Below, piece by piece: positions 9,225 to 18,604 of a stretch of DNA of 64,000 nucleotides. The notes under the pieces are model-generated. The model was not told the DNA's origin. It did not search any database and saw only the letters and a list, made by a program, of their open reading frames with translations. Source of the stretch: Komagataella phaffii GS115 (taxonomy: Eukaryota; Ascomycota; Pichiomycetes; Pichiales; Pichiaceae); contig NC_012965.1 in assembly GCF_000027005.1 (NCBI RefSeq), positions 1,475,001 through 1,539,000 on the forward strand. The letters run 5' to 3'. Positions within the stretch are counted from its first letter, which is position 1. Every line of letters starts with the position of its first letter. A program made the position numbers and the translations under genes.

Positions 9225-12200
9225 TCATATGAAATAGCTTTTCCAAAGAACACCTTCCAAGTCTTCTAGTTGATCTTGGCCAAAGAACTTACTGTCTATA
9301 TGCCATGTATCTTGTCTAGTCTTCTTAAATGTGCTCAAAAGATCTTTGGCAGTTTTCCCAACGATACCTTCGACACTCACTGAATTGTTAGCAAGAATCG
9401 ATAAACTTTGAGGAATCCATGGAGGAATTGGCGAGATATAAGGAAAAGCTTGCAAATAACTTCCGATTCCAAGGGTGTAGCCGTGCAACTCGTTTAATAG
9501 TAATGGTAGATCCTTCTTCGGATCTTCAGACTTCGAGCTTTTGGGCTTTGTTTTTAGTTTCAAATACTTTTTCTTGTCAGCAGTAAGCCCCTTCAGATAA
9601 TCGGCTAAATTATTGGAAATGAGATACTCTACCTCGCTATCACTCAACGTTTGAATCATACCTGATAGAACTTTTGCAGCAGATGTTCGGACTTCAGAAT
9701 TCCCATGGAATAGAAACTTTGCAACAAAATTGACCAGCTCCATGTGCTGTTCAGTATTCAATATTAGGTATTTCAAATAGAAAATAGATTTGGTAAAGTC
9801 CAAAATTGACAGAATCTGATGCCACAGAGGATCTTGGGAAATATCATGTAGGTTCAATAAACTTTGAAGGACAAGTTGCAGTGGTTTGCCGTTGCTCAAC
9901 GAGAATGGTAACAATAGGTATGACTGCATTGGTGAAATCTGTGAGAGATAACAAACATCCTTTCTTTCATCTAGCTTGAATAGAAACTGGATATATGGCA
10001 CAATAGACTTGGCTTGAATGGCAGCTGATTCTTGGGTGAAAAATAAAGAATCCATATACTTAATGAACGTCTTGGAAACGTAGATATAATCATTTCTTGC
10101 AACGTCTTGAGAATTCATATCAATTGTTGCTTTCCTCAATGATTCTATCCTCTCAAAACATGAAGAGAGTGCTGACTTATAAGGTTCCACAATCCCCAAA
10201 TGAGTTTCAACATTTTCCTCATCATTCTTAACGTTCACTAAAAACTCCTGAAAAGTTGAGCTTGGATTCCTTGCTATTCCAATAAATGTGAGCATCGACA
10301 AAATCAACGAGACTTGAATTCTAACTTTGGAAAAGGAACTGTTCATATTACCAATCAAATTGTCGAACGTAGTTTCGTTTAAGGGATATCTTTTTCCCAA
10401 ACTGCTAATAAAATACTTGAGCAGCCCTAAACGGGAATGTGTCCCAAAGCTGCTTCGTTCATCGGTATTCTCAAATTTAAAATCCGTAAAGAACTTAAAT
10501 ATCTTGGGATACCGCCTGACATCCAAATGTTGCGGTAGCCACCAGGATAAAATACTCCATACCGGATACGTGTCGGGAGACAAATCATTGCAAATGATCT
10601 TTTCAAAGCGTCCAAGAACTTGCTCACACACAATGTCTTTATACTTCTGATCAGCGATCTTGTACCCTAATATCAGTCCGATAATGAGCTCCATTGTCAA
10701 AACATGTGTGGCTTTCTCATCCTTAACATATATCAGGTCAATGAGATCGATGATGTCCTGAACACATAACTTAGATGCGGGGACATAGTTGTTCACAATC
10801 ATCTGAATGACGTTAACTGTGAAATAGACATGCGACGATCGAAAGTTGGGATTCTGTTCCAATCCCTGGACCATAGTTTTGAAAATATTGTAGAACCATT
10901 CTTTGCTCATCACATTCTGTCCTAAACGTCTGAAGAGTTCTTGTTCTTTTGGAGTTAGATCTAGCTCATTTGATGAAAGATTGTCGCCTTTTATAGCAAT
11001 CAAGTCTCGACTCCAAAATAAGGAATTAGTGCCTATTTTGTTGTCAAAAAAGTATTTTGGACTTTCAAGATTGTGGACTTCAGCTAAATATTCATTAATA
11101 TAATTATTCCCGTTTTCTTTCTTGGGGGTAGTATCAATACGAGTGAATTCTTTAACCAAGTAATCAACATCATGCATATTCGATAAGTTGTGCTCATATA
11201 ATGAAAGATTGACAAATTTGTTCACAATGCTTACTGAAGAACAAAGACACAAATCACTCAGTAGAGGATGCTCATTGCTACAGTTGTTGATGATCAACTC
11301 TATAACATCAGAACTGAAATCTTTGTGTTCATATTCGTTTTCGATCTGAATAAGCAGTTTCAAAATTAGGTACTGTATCTGCCATGATTTATCATTCTCC
11401 CAATATGAGTTATAAAGCTCTGTTTCAAGTTTGTGGATGTGGAATGCATTAATCTTGCGCTTACTCTCCTTAGCAATTCTGAGTATATTGATTTGGCTTT
11501 CAACAAAAAGATCCGACGGGGGCTTAATGCTGTTGATCAACTCAAAGTCTAAATTGCATACGGATGAAGGTAAACTCCAGGCTGACACAACTGCCTTGAA
11601 AAGGTGTGTCGCTTTGTCATATATAATAGAGTTGCTTCGCTTCAAACATAATAACAATAACTTGATATATCGTGTCAGCTCAACGTAGTTAGATTGTATC
11701 TTGTTTCGGACTCCTTTGAGGTAGAAAAAAGAAAGAGACCTTTCAATCTTCAGGTCATCGTTATCATCAATTGCCTTGCTCACAATGTTTAACCCTGAAA
11801 CAATAGTACCCAGAGTTCCTATCAACTTCTTATTGACCAACAGGAGACAATTCTGTGCCATAAGTCCAATATCAGAGTACACGCTCATGGAAAGGCGTAC
11901 CAGATCATGAACCAACTGCTTTTCTATAGAATTGACTATTCTTGTACCACCAAATGTTGATAACCGTTGCTGATGGAACAATTCTATCCTTTCTCCGATT
12001 ATCGGTCTTGAATACGGTTTTCTAAGTCTTGGTAGATTATATAACGAGGTCAAAAATCGATATGAATCCTTCGTTTTACCAGTTTGAATATAGGTGTCCA
12101 CGCCTACATCACAAATATAGACAGCAAACAGGCTTGAAAGTGATTTGAAAGCGGCTACGTCAGCTTCATGATATTGGATCAAAAAGTTGCAAATGTCGTG

Positions 12201-15200
12201 AAGTGACTCACCAATTGACAGTCTTATTTGATGAATCTTATGATACAAAGGACTGCTTTCCTTAGTAAACTTGGAATCTCCAAAAAAGTAGTTGCATCTG
12301 TATAGCTTACTATCCCTTGATGTCAATGACGGGCAAATACCCGAAGGCGAATCTTCTAAAGATGTTTCGTTTTCAGGGGTGACAGAGTTTTCCTTAGAAA
12401 ACACTTCATATTCTGAACCCTCTTCATCCTCGTCGGCCTCTTTGCTCCCCTCCTTGTACGAGCTAATGGGTACGTTCTCAAAACAGTCTAAGTTGGAATC
12501 TTCGTCCTTGGCATTTGAGCCAGTTGGTGAGCTTCCAACTGGCGTTTCATTTCTGCTAACTGTGATAGGTGTTTCTCTTCCTTTAAAATTTTCCAGCTTA
12601 TCATCGGATTCATTGCTGAAAGCAGGGTCAAACAATTCTGCCACACCAAACAATGCCCAACCAATGTAGGAAACGTTTCGCCGAAATTCATTCTGGAAAA
12701 CTGTTGACTGATGTGTTTCTTTTAAATTTTCAAGGTTCTTCAATGCCTTTTGCACGTGTATTTCCAATAATTTAACTGCAAATTCAACGGTTTCTTCTGT
12801 GGGCAGGAACCATTTGAAAGTCGTGAAATTTTTGTCCTCTAGGTACTTCATTTTGTAGTCAAATTGAAATGCACCCCAATACGATTCGTCAATTTTATCG
12901 AGCAAATAAGCTGGTATCAAAAGTTTTTCGGTCATAGACGATTTGGTTAACGTCGATAAGATCGAAGTTAACAAGTTGGGACCAAAAACAAGGGCAGCAC
13001 TTCCAGTGCATTCGTCCATTATAAATTCAGTAATTTCCAGCACATCGTCAGCCAATTTTAATAGTTCTTCGTGAGCATTTTCCATCGTTGCTCCGAGCAA
13101 AGAAACATACCATGCAAGAGCACGATCTCGTGAAGAAATATCGTCTGAAGAGCCAATGATTTTACCAGCTCCATTTTCATTTATTTCTAGCTTGATTCTT
13201 GGAATCAAATTGTGATAGAACTTTGGTACCTGATACTCAGCATCTCGATTAATGATACAAGCAAGGATGTTCAAGTACACGTCAGTAATTTCATGATTGA
13301 TGTTCTCCAAAATGTATTCAAGGAACTCTTTAGCAAAAATTCTAAAAAGGTCTATGGACAGGGAATTAAATATAATACCAATTGCAACTGGAATGAAGTT
13401 TACAATTTTCAGCTCAATATTGTCTGTGTTTGGATCAGGTTTGGGTAAGTTCTCCAGCAATTTCGTTAGCTGTGAAAAGAACTGTTTGATAAATAAGGTG
13501 AAGGAAGATGTTGCAGACTTCACTGCCAAGCTTTCTAACTCTTTGTCGATCGGAAACTCTTCATGGTCGCCTGGAGAAAAGAAACATGATTCTAAGTAGG
13601 AAACATGTTGCGATGTTAATTCCATTGCTAGCATACCTCCATCGGATGCTTCAGACTGCCCACTCAAGTCATGAAAAGGAACCGATAAAGATGTTGCCGC
13701 AAAAAACTGAAGTGCCAAGTAGGATTTACTCAAGTCGTTAGAATCAATTGCCTCCAAAAACAACGACATCAGTCTGATCAAATGTAAGCGATAAACCGGA
13801 GTGATTGCCATATATCTGGCCAGAACAGTGCACTGTTTGAGTGCCACAGCCAATCTGTGCGAGGAATTGACAGTATCAAAGGACGTGTAAATATCTGTGA
13901 TGACGTTATCAAGTACAACATTAGGATTGATGAATCCCAACAACGAAAGACAAGCAGTATACGTTTTCACGACCTCGTTGTTCCGTGATTGGGTTCCAAT
14001 CGTTATAACCTTCATGAGCTTCACGATTATCTTGTCAGTAATGACACCGTTGAGTTTGATGGACGAAGGAAGAGCTGTCAAAGATTTCATTTTATGAGGA
14101 TATTTATTCGTTTCTTGAAGATGACGCCGATAAAGTTGTAAGCACAATGCATGGCACAATTTTGCAATTGAAGAAGACCAAACGCCAGGATTTGAAGGAT
14201 GTGCATAATTAGCCATAACGGACAGTATTGTTGACAGTTTATCAAGAATGAATTCGTAATTATCCTTGGTAATTGAGTTGATGATTATTTGAGCGTATGC
14301 TTTGAATAGTGTGTTAGACTTGGAGCTCTTAGAATGCATTATACTAGTAGATTGGGGATAAATCTTGAGGCTAGGAACCAAGTGATACATGATAGTTTCA
14401 AACTGCTTCTGGGTAAACACACCATAGAGTCCCAAACTCTGCTTATCTTCTTGGGCAATAGCCACCAAAGCTTCTTCCGTAACTTTACCTAATATTGAAA
14501 CAAGCTCGGTCGTCGACTTTGAAGGTGGGATTCTCTCCCAAATGAAAAACAATGTGGGGATATATTCTCTTTCTACTTTGATGGGCAACATGCTGTTTAA
14601 AACAACAAGAACCGTATGGTGAGTTTGACTGGTAAAGTTCGATAGGATTCGTTCTGTAATTTCAGGAATGTCTTTCTCATCAAAAAAGGGGTTAGCATAA
14701 GTGGCTAGTTTCAGTAGCTTATTGAACTGTTTGCGATCTCCTGAGTCATAGTTAAAATCGGCATGAGGGTAGTAATTCTCTAACTGTTTCATCAATTGCA
14801 ACCAGGGCAAATGCAGATTTTTAAGCATCTTTTGATCCTTGCAAAGTACTTTGAATAAATGCAGATAAAGATTTAGTTGAAGATTTTGACCCTGAACCAA
14901 GTTTATTCCGTAAAACGTCCTGATGAGCTTGATTCTAAGGTCTAAGGGTATAATTCCTTTCATCTTGATGAATGACAGCAATTCTATAGTCCAATTCTTC
15001 AAGCTCACTATCGAAGCAGATTTTGGTTGAACTTGTGATGCAGGAGTAGAGGAACCTAGCAAATGTTCTTCAATGCATTCATCAATGTCACCGTTGTCGT
15101 CCTCAAAGTCATCTTCTTCGTTGTCCACGAAATTCTCTTCATCTCTGTACTCTAATTGACTTTCTTGGGCAATTGAAGAGGAATTGTGCAAATCTTTGGC

Positions 15201-15554
15201 TGTGAGAGGAATTGCATTCCGAAAATCTAAAGTATTGATGGCAATGAATAAATGCTTAACGATATGGCTCAGATACCGGGCTTGATCGTGGACTGATTCT
15301 ATAGCATAAGGCAACTTCTTTGGTAGATACAAAGTGGGTGGTTTATCTAAAGCGAAATAGGGTGATCCTTTATCTGTGAAATCGACATTGTTAGGGTAGT
15401 CAAGGTGGTAGAATTCCAAATCTGATAGTATCTTCACAGAATCATCCTGGTCTTCTTCCGACGGCAAGTCAACAGACGAAAAGACGGTCTTCAATGGCGA
15501 GCCCACCGCAGGGTTATTGAAGCTCAGTGGTTTGGGGTGCTTCAACTTAGGCAT
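9225..15554 (-). CDS. BLM10: Proteasome activator BLM10/PA200
   Basis: A 2109-residue HEAT-repeat protein, close to S. cerevisiae Blm10 (about 2140). It caps the 20S proteasome core and helps its assembly and gate opening. The N-terminal third has acidic insertions (around EDDFEDDNGDIDE), and another low-complexity acidic insertion lies near residue 1000. The start was set at the ATG complement at 15552-15554; the frame runs two codons further only through a TTG. The C-terminus is KSYFI: the gate-opening HbYX motif of the family is expected to have Tyr as the penultimate residue, but here it is Phe. The upstream region carries an exact PACE element (15629-15637). The gene is convergent with NCS6, with 77 bp between them. 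Confidence 0.95.
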   Translation of the reverse strand: MPKLKHPKPLSFNNPAVGSPLKTVFSSVDLPSEEDQDDSVKILSDLEFYHLDYPNNVDFTDKGSPYFALDKPPTLYLPKKLPYAIESVHDQARYLSHIVKHLFIAINTLDFRNAIPLTAKDLHNSSSIAQESQLEYRDEENFVDNEEDDFEDDNGDIDECIEEHLLGSSTPASQVQPKSASIVSLKNWTIELLSFIKMKGIIPLDLRIKLIRTFYGINLVQGQNLQLNLYLHLFKVLCKDQKMLKNLHLPWLQLMKQLENYYPHADFNYDSGDRKQFNKLLKLATYANPFFDEKDIPEITERILSNFTSQTHHTVLVVLNSMLPIKVEREYIPTLFFIWERIPPSKSTTELVSILGKVTEEALVAIAQEDKQSLGLYGVFTQKQFETIMYHLVPSLKIYPQSTSIMHSKSSKSNTLFKAYAQIIINSITKDNYEFILDKLSTILSVMANYAHPSNPGVWSSSIAKLCHALCLQLYRRHLQETNKYPHKMKSLTALPSSIKLNGVITDKIIVKLMKVITIGTQSRNNEVVKTYTACLSLLGFINPNVVLDNVITDIYTSFDTVNSSHRLAVALKQCTVLARYMAITPVYRLHLIRLMSLFLEAIDSNDLSKSYLALQFFAATSLSVPFHDLSGQSEASDGGMLAMELTSQHVSYLESCFFSPGDHEEFPIDKELESLAVKSATSSFTLFIKQFFSQLTKLLENLPKPDPNTDNIELKIVNFIPVAIGIIFNSLSIDLFRIFAKEFLEYILENINHEITDVYLNILACIINRDAEYQVPKFYHNLIPRIKLEINENGAGKIIGSSDDISSRDRALAWYVSLLGATMENAHEELLKLADDVLEITEFIMDECTGSAALVFGPNLLTSILSTLTKSSMTEKLLIPAYLLDKIDESYWGAFQFDYKMKYLEDKNFTTFKWFLPTEETVEFAVKLLEIHVQKALKNLENLKETHQSTVFQNEFRRNVSYIGWALFGVAELFDPAFSNESDDKLENFKGRETPITVSRNETPVGSSPTGSNAKDEDSNLDCFENVPISSYKEGSKEADEDEEGSEYEVFSKENSVTPENETSLEDSPSGICPSLTSRDSKLYRCNYFFGDSKFTKESSPLYHKIHQIRLSIGESLHDICNFLIQYHEADVAAFKSLSSLFAVYICDVGVDTYIQTGKTKDSYRFLTSLYNLPRLRKPYSRPIIGERIELFHQQRLSTFGGTRIVNSIEKQLVHDLVRLSMSVYSDIGLMAQNCLLLVNKKLIGTLGTIVSGLNIVSKAIDDNDDLKIERSLSFFYLKGVRNKIQSNYVELTRYIKLLLLCLKRSNSIIYDKATHLFKAVVSAWSLPSSVCNLDFELINSIKPPSDLFVESQINILRIAKESKRKINAFHIHKLETELYNSYWENDKSWQIQYLILKLLIQIENEYEHKDFSSDVIELIINNCSNEHPLLSDLCLCSSVSIVNKFVNLSLYEHNLSNMHDVDYLVKEFTRIDTTPKKENGNNYINEYLAEVHNLESPKYFFDNKIGTNSLFWSRDLIAIKGDNLSSNELDLTPKEQELFRRLGQNVMSKEWFYNIFKTMVQGLEQNPNFRSSHVYFTVNVIQMIVNNYVPASKLCVQDIIDLIDLIYVKDEKATHVLTMELIIGLILGYKIADQKYKDIVCEQVLGRFEKIICNDLSPDTYPVWSILSWWLPQHLDVRRYPKIFKFFTDFKFENTDERSSFGTHSRLGLLKYFISSLGKRYPLNETTFDNLIGNMNSSFSKVRIQVSLILSMLTFIGIARNPSSTFQEFLVNVKNDEENVETHLGIVEPYKSALSSCFERIESLRKATIDMNSQDVARNDYIYVSKTFIKYMDSLFFTQESAAIQAKSIVPYIQFLFKLDERKDVCYLSQISPMQSYLLLPFSLSNGKPLQLVLQSLLNLHDISQDPLWHQILSILDFTKSIFYLKYLILNTEQHMELVNFVAKFLFHGNSEVRTSAAKVLSGMIQTLSDSEVEYLISNNLADYLKGLTADKKKYLKLKTKPKSSKSEDPKKDLPLLLNELHGYTLGIGSYLQAFPYISPIPPWIPQSLSILANNSVSVEGIVGKTAKDLLSTFKKTRQDTWHIDSKFFGQDQLEDLEGVLWKSYFI

Positions 15555-15628
15555 TACCAAGATTTGGAGACGTTAGTAAGAAAAGGAGATGCGCTACTGG
15601 CCTTAAGAGGTATATCATATGATATGGA

Positions 15629-15637
15629 GGTGGCAAA
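15629..15637 (+). promoter_or_regulatory. PACE element (Rpn4-type site), BLM10 promoter
   Basis: GGTGGCAAA is an exact match to the proteasome-associated control element bound by Rpn4 in yeasts. It lies 75 bp upstream of the BLM10 start, in the reverse orientation to the gene. The element is known to control proteasome subunit genes, so its place next to a proteasome activator supports function. Confidence 0.7.
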
Positions 15638-15658
15638 CTAGGGCCTCTATAAATACGT

Positions 15659-15664
15659 CACGTG
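15659..15664. promoter_or_regulatory. CACGTG E-box upstream of BLM10
   Basis: A palindromic CACGTG, the core site of Cbf1/Pho4-type bHLH factors, 105 bp upstream of the BLM10 ATG and 22 bp beyond the PACE element. Such a hexamer is common by chance, so function is only suggested. Confidence 0.35.
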
Positions 15665-15827
15665 AGTGGTCGCGTGATCGCCGTTTTTTTTATAGTGGGG
15701 TAAATAAGCTTCTATAATGGTTAGTTAGATAGTGGGTGGGATTGGGGAAAGACGTTGGGTGGATTCTATAGTTTTCCGATTTGCTTTTGTTGTTCTCCTT
15801 TGATTCCTAATTTCATTATTATCGAAT

Positions 15828-17477
15828 TCACATGGAATACACTTCTTTGGCAAAAAAGATTTTGTCGGAGTCAAGCTTTCCATCATTAGAGAGATCAACA
15901 GCATCCTCAACGTCGTCCACTAACGACTGAGGACCGCATGAAAACACCCATCTTTGGCTTGACGGTTGACAAGATGAGGAGTAGTTTTCGATTATGTCAA
16001 TGATTTTTGGACGCCCAAATGAATAAATAGTTTTTTCTGGAGTTTCTTCTTCTTTATGACCTTCAGAGGATGAGGAGACGTGTGGGTCTAAGTCGGTTTC
16101 CAAATCTCGCTTCAGTTCAGCTTCTAAATGGTCGTCAGGAAGGTTTGTTGCTGGATCCAAGTCTTGGAGCTCCGTATCATTCTTATCGGTAAGGAAATGT
16201 TCAAATTCTTCGTCTTGAACCACGTTAGATTGAGACTCTTCAGTTTCTTTGGTAATGTGAACATTGGCTCCTTTGACCCCAAATCTCTTTAAAATATAGA
16301 CGTCGGCCTTGTTTCGTAGAATCCAAACCAGCTGAATATTTGCCTCTGTATTCGAAGAAAGAAGATGGTACAGCGGAATACCCATTGAGATTCCTGAACC
16401 TGCCACTATGATGATTGCATTATTAATCGACTCTGCCATTGTTGGAGCAATTAGGGGGGAGGTGTAAAGGATTGTGGATAGATGGTACACTGGGGTAGCG
16501 TCCCATTGAAATCTGTTCTTATTGGACACGATAAGATGAAAATGGTCTTCATCGTAACTGGCGATCGTATAAGGATGGGATGGGTAAAGAATCTTATGAA
16601 ATTTCCGCCAAGAAGAGGTAAAATCTGCAGAGATTCTTAAATGCGGCAAAAGTTGATCCTCTGGTATTGGCAGTCCTCTTCTATCGATAGATATGACTGA
16701 GAGGTCGCCTCCGTTATCCTCAATTGAATCGGATTTTGTTCGGCATAAGTAGAAGAAGGTCACAAACAGCTGATAGGCCAACAGAATGGAGCATGCCACA
16801 ACGTACCACAATACTCCGGGTTTTGCATGAATCTGAATGAGGCCCACAAACATGCCCACGACGAGAGTGTGAACAATAAAGAAGGTTTTGTAGTTAGCCA
16901 CTCTAACGGGCTTGATAGAGACAACAAACAGAACCACAAAGGCAGCCAGTAATATATAGGCAATATCACATTTCAGCAACAAAAAATGGGGGTTACCTTC
17001 GACTATCCATTTGATGAAGAATCCGATACTGTGCAGAAAACTAAACAACAGGATGACCCTGCTCAACCAACGATGGACGCTAATCAGGTCCAGGTAGTTC
17101 TGAAAAAGCACGACACTAGGTCGGAATGCAATGATGATGTCCAATGGCAACAGGGCCACGGCCATTCTTCCCAAGCGTTTCAAGAACAGGCCAGGTTTAT
17201 CATGGTAGTGAAACACTCCAATCAGCTCCAAGACAGTCAATGCTACGAGCCAAACAAACACTTTCTTCAAGGGGGAAGCATAGTGAAGGATGGCCCAAAT
17301 GTTCCGCCGGTTACCGTTATCTTTCAGCGTTCGGGTAAACTTATAGCCAACAACAAGCTCGTAGACCAGATACAACAACGAGAGCAGAAGCACCACATAG
17401 CCGTATTTGAGGTTGGCAAAATGGAGGTCTCCGTGGCGCTTGAACAGGATACTAGTAGCTTCTTCCTGCTGATTCAT
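15828..17477 (-). CDS. AIM14: AIM14/YNO1-type ferric-reductase-like transmembrane oxidase
   Basis: A 549-residue membrane flavocytochrome of the FRE/NOX superfamily. The N-terminus (KRHGDLHFANLKYGY) matches Aim14/Yno1, an ER NADPH oxidase that makes superoxide in S. cerevisiae. Residues ~25-240 hold six to seven membrane segments, with candidate haem histidines in SVHRWLSR, FLHSIGFF, FIVHTLV and QIHAKPG. The cytosolic half has the FAD-binding motif HPYTIAS, the NADPH glycine motif GSGISMG, and the C-terminal WVFSCGPQSL. A long acidic Ser/Glu-rich insertion (~residues 400-490) interrupts the NADPH lobe; S. cerevisiae Aim14 has a comparable insertion. It may be an oxidase rather than a metalloreductase, but the sequence alone cannot settle this. 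Confidence 0.85.
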   Translation of the reverse strand: MNQQEEATSILFKRHGDLHFANLKYGYVVLLLSLLYLVYELVVGYKFTRTLKDNGNRRNIWAILHYASPLKKVFVWLVALTVLELIGVFHYHDKPGLFLKRLGRMAVALLPLDIIIAFRPSVVLFQNYLDLISVHRWLSRVILLFSFLHSIGFFIKWIVEGNPHFLLLKCDIAYILLAAFVVLFVVSIKPVRVANYKTFFIVHTLVVGMFVGLIQIHAKPGVLWYVVACSILLAYQLFVTFFYLCRTKSDSIEDNGGDLSVISIDRRGLPIPEDQLLPHLRISADFTSSWRKFHKILYPSHPYTIASYDEDHFHLIVSNKNRFQWDATPVYHLSTILYTSPLIAPTMAESINNAIIIVAGSGISMGIPLYHLLSSNTEANIQLVWILRNKADVYILKRFGVKGANVHITKETEESQSNVVQDEEFEHFLTDKNDTELQDLDPATNLPDDHLEAELKRDLETDLDPHVSSSSEGHKEEETPEKTIYSFGRPKIIDIIENYSSSCQPSSQRWVFSCGPQSLVDDVEDAVDLSNDGKLDSDKIFFAKEVYSM

Positions 17478-17894
17478 GGATAAGTAACAGTTTGACCATT
17501 GAAAATCTTTCCACTACAAAAATAAGACTATTTCCTGTACACTGCGTGGCAAGATAACGGTTATTAGCTGAGATAGATAAGAGGTGTACCAACCAGTTTT
17601 TTGCGTTAGTTGATAAGTGGAGGAAAAAATCAAAACGGGTAAAGAGCTGTAGGTTTCCTTTCTCGGGCTATGACCCCATTTTGGGCAATGGCGGGAATGC
17701 GTAAGGAAAAATTGTGTGAGATATTCGGGGGCGGGAAAAAAAGTCCAGTCCACTGGGCTGTGTGAGTCTGCGGAGACGGCGGCTAAGGAACCCACATAAA
17801 ATATGTCCCAAGAAGAGAGGGCGGCCATAAAACTTACTAATGTAATCGCGCAGTCCGAACTTTGTGTGTGGGTCGGCGTCTGGAGCAGAGGACA

Positions 17895-17940
17895 TTATGT
17901 AATTATGTAACTATGTGAACATAGTTATGTAATTATGTAC
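17895..17940. repeat. TTATGTAA octamer array with palindromic centre
   Basis: Two tandem octamers TTATGTAA (17895-17902, 17903-17910) are followed by a 14-bp palindrome CTATGTGAACATAG (17911-17924). A third TTATGTAA follows (17925-17932), then TTATGTAC (17933-17940). The whole unit is also an imperfect inverted repeat. TTATGTAA resembles the palindromic-type sites of PAR/E4BP4-like bZIP factors. It lies about 670-710 bp upstream of the regulator gene at 18605. Confidence 0.6.
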
Positions 17941-18494
17941 AACAGTAGTGTAATATTACGTAGTGACCGTTTCTCAGGGGAAGTCAACAGGCCAACAGGC
18001 CTACCGTAGACTTGGCGGGAAGAATGGCGCCCCGGAAGGCATTTAAAGGGGCAGTTACAATTGTTAAGCAGAATCTCCGCCTCGCTTGTCTAGACCGCTT
18101 TTTCTGGGCGGAATTTGGGATAACAATAAAAAATGAAAAAATCGTTCCATTCTTGAATCCCAAGTGTAGACCTTCCTCCTAGGGAAACAACTGTGCGGTT
18201 TTCCAAAAACAATACTTGAAAGGCACAGCGCTTTTGTGAGCTCTAAAACGACTACGTCATTTTCTCCGAAAGACGGACGGTGTTCCTCAAGATGAAATCC
18301 ATGTGCAGAAGAATTCCCCGCCGTGCATTAATTATGTGTATGTGGTGTGCACAACCGCTTATTTCTAGGGACGCCTCTCTATAATGTGCAGAAACCGGCA
18401 TTACTCTTACGAAATCGTCACCACTAAAGCATGTTCGAAAAGTTGAGTGTGTTCTCCCCCTCTTTTCGGAATTCTGACATCATCGATGCGCGGA

Positions 18495-18502
18495 TATATA
18501 AA
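18495..18502 (+). promoter_or_regulatory. TATA box of the Ada/AraC-type regulator gene
   Basis: TATATAAA, 103 bp upstream of the ATG at 18605 and on the coding strand, which is a normal yeast TATA-to-ATG distance. Confidence 0.6.
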
Positions 18503-18604
18503 AAATGCCTTCATCCCTTTCCTTACGCCATTATTATTTCTTAAGACTTCTGTCATTTTTGCAGTTCAAATTCATCTTCTCCAACCCGAATTTGCCTTTA
18601 AGAA

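Larger units (their letters stand above)
17478..18604. other. Long gene-poor region upstream of the Ada/AraC-type regulator
   Basis: 1127 bp between the AIM14 start and the start at 18605, long for this compact chromosome. It holds an ordered array of TTATGTAA octamers (17895-17940), two AGGGG stress-element cores (near 17976 and 18046), a TATA box (18495-18502), and on the minus strand a short reading frame beginning at 17895 that runs straight into a GTAAGT donor-like site. The length and the number of possible sites suggest a regulated promoter. Confidence 0.5.

Noticed and set aside
16986..17483. 165-codon plus-strand frame
   Set aside because: Lies wholly antisense to the strongly supported AIM14 gene; Gln/His-rich composition is typical of an antisense shadow.
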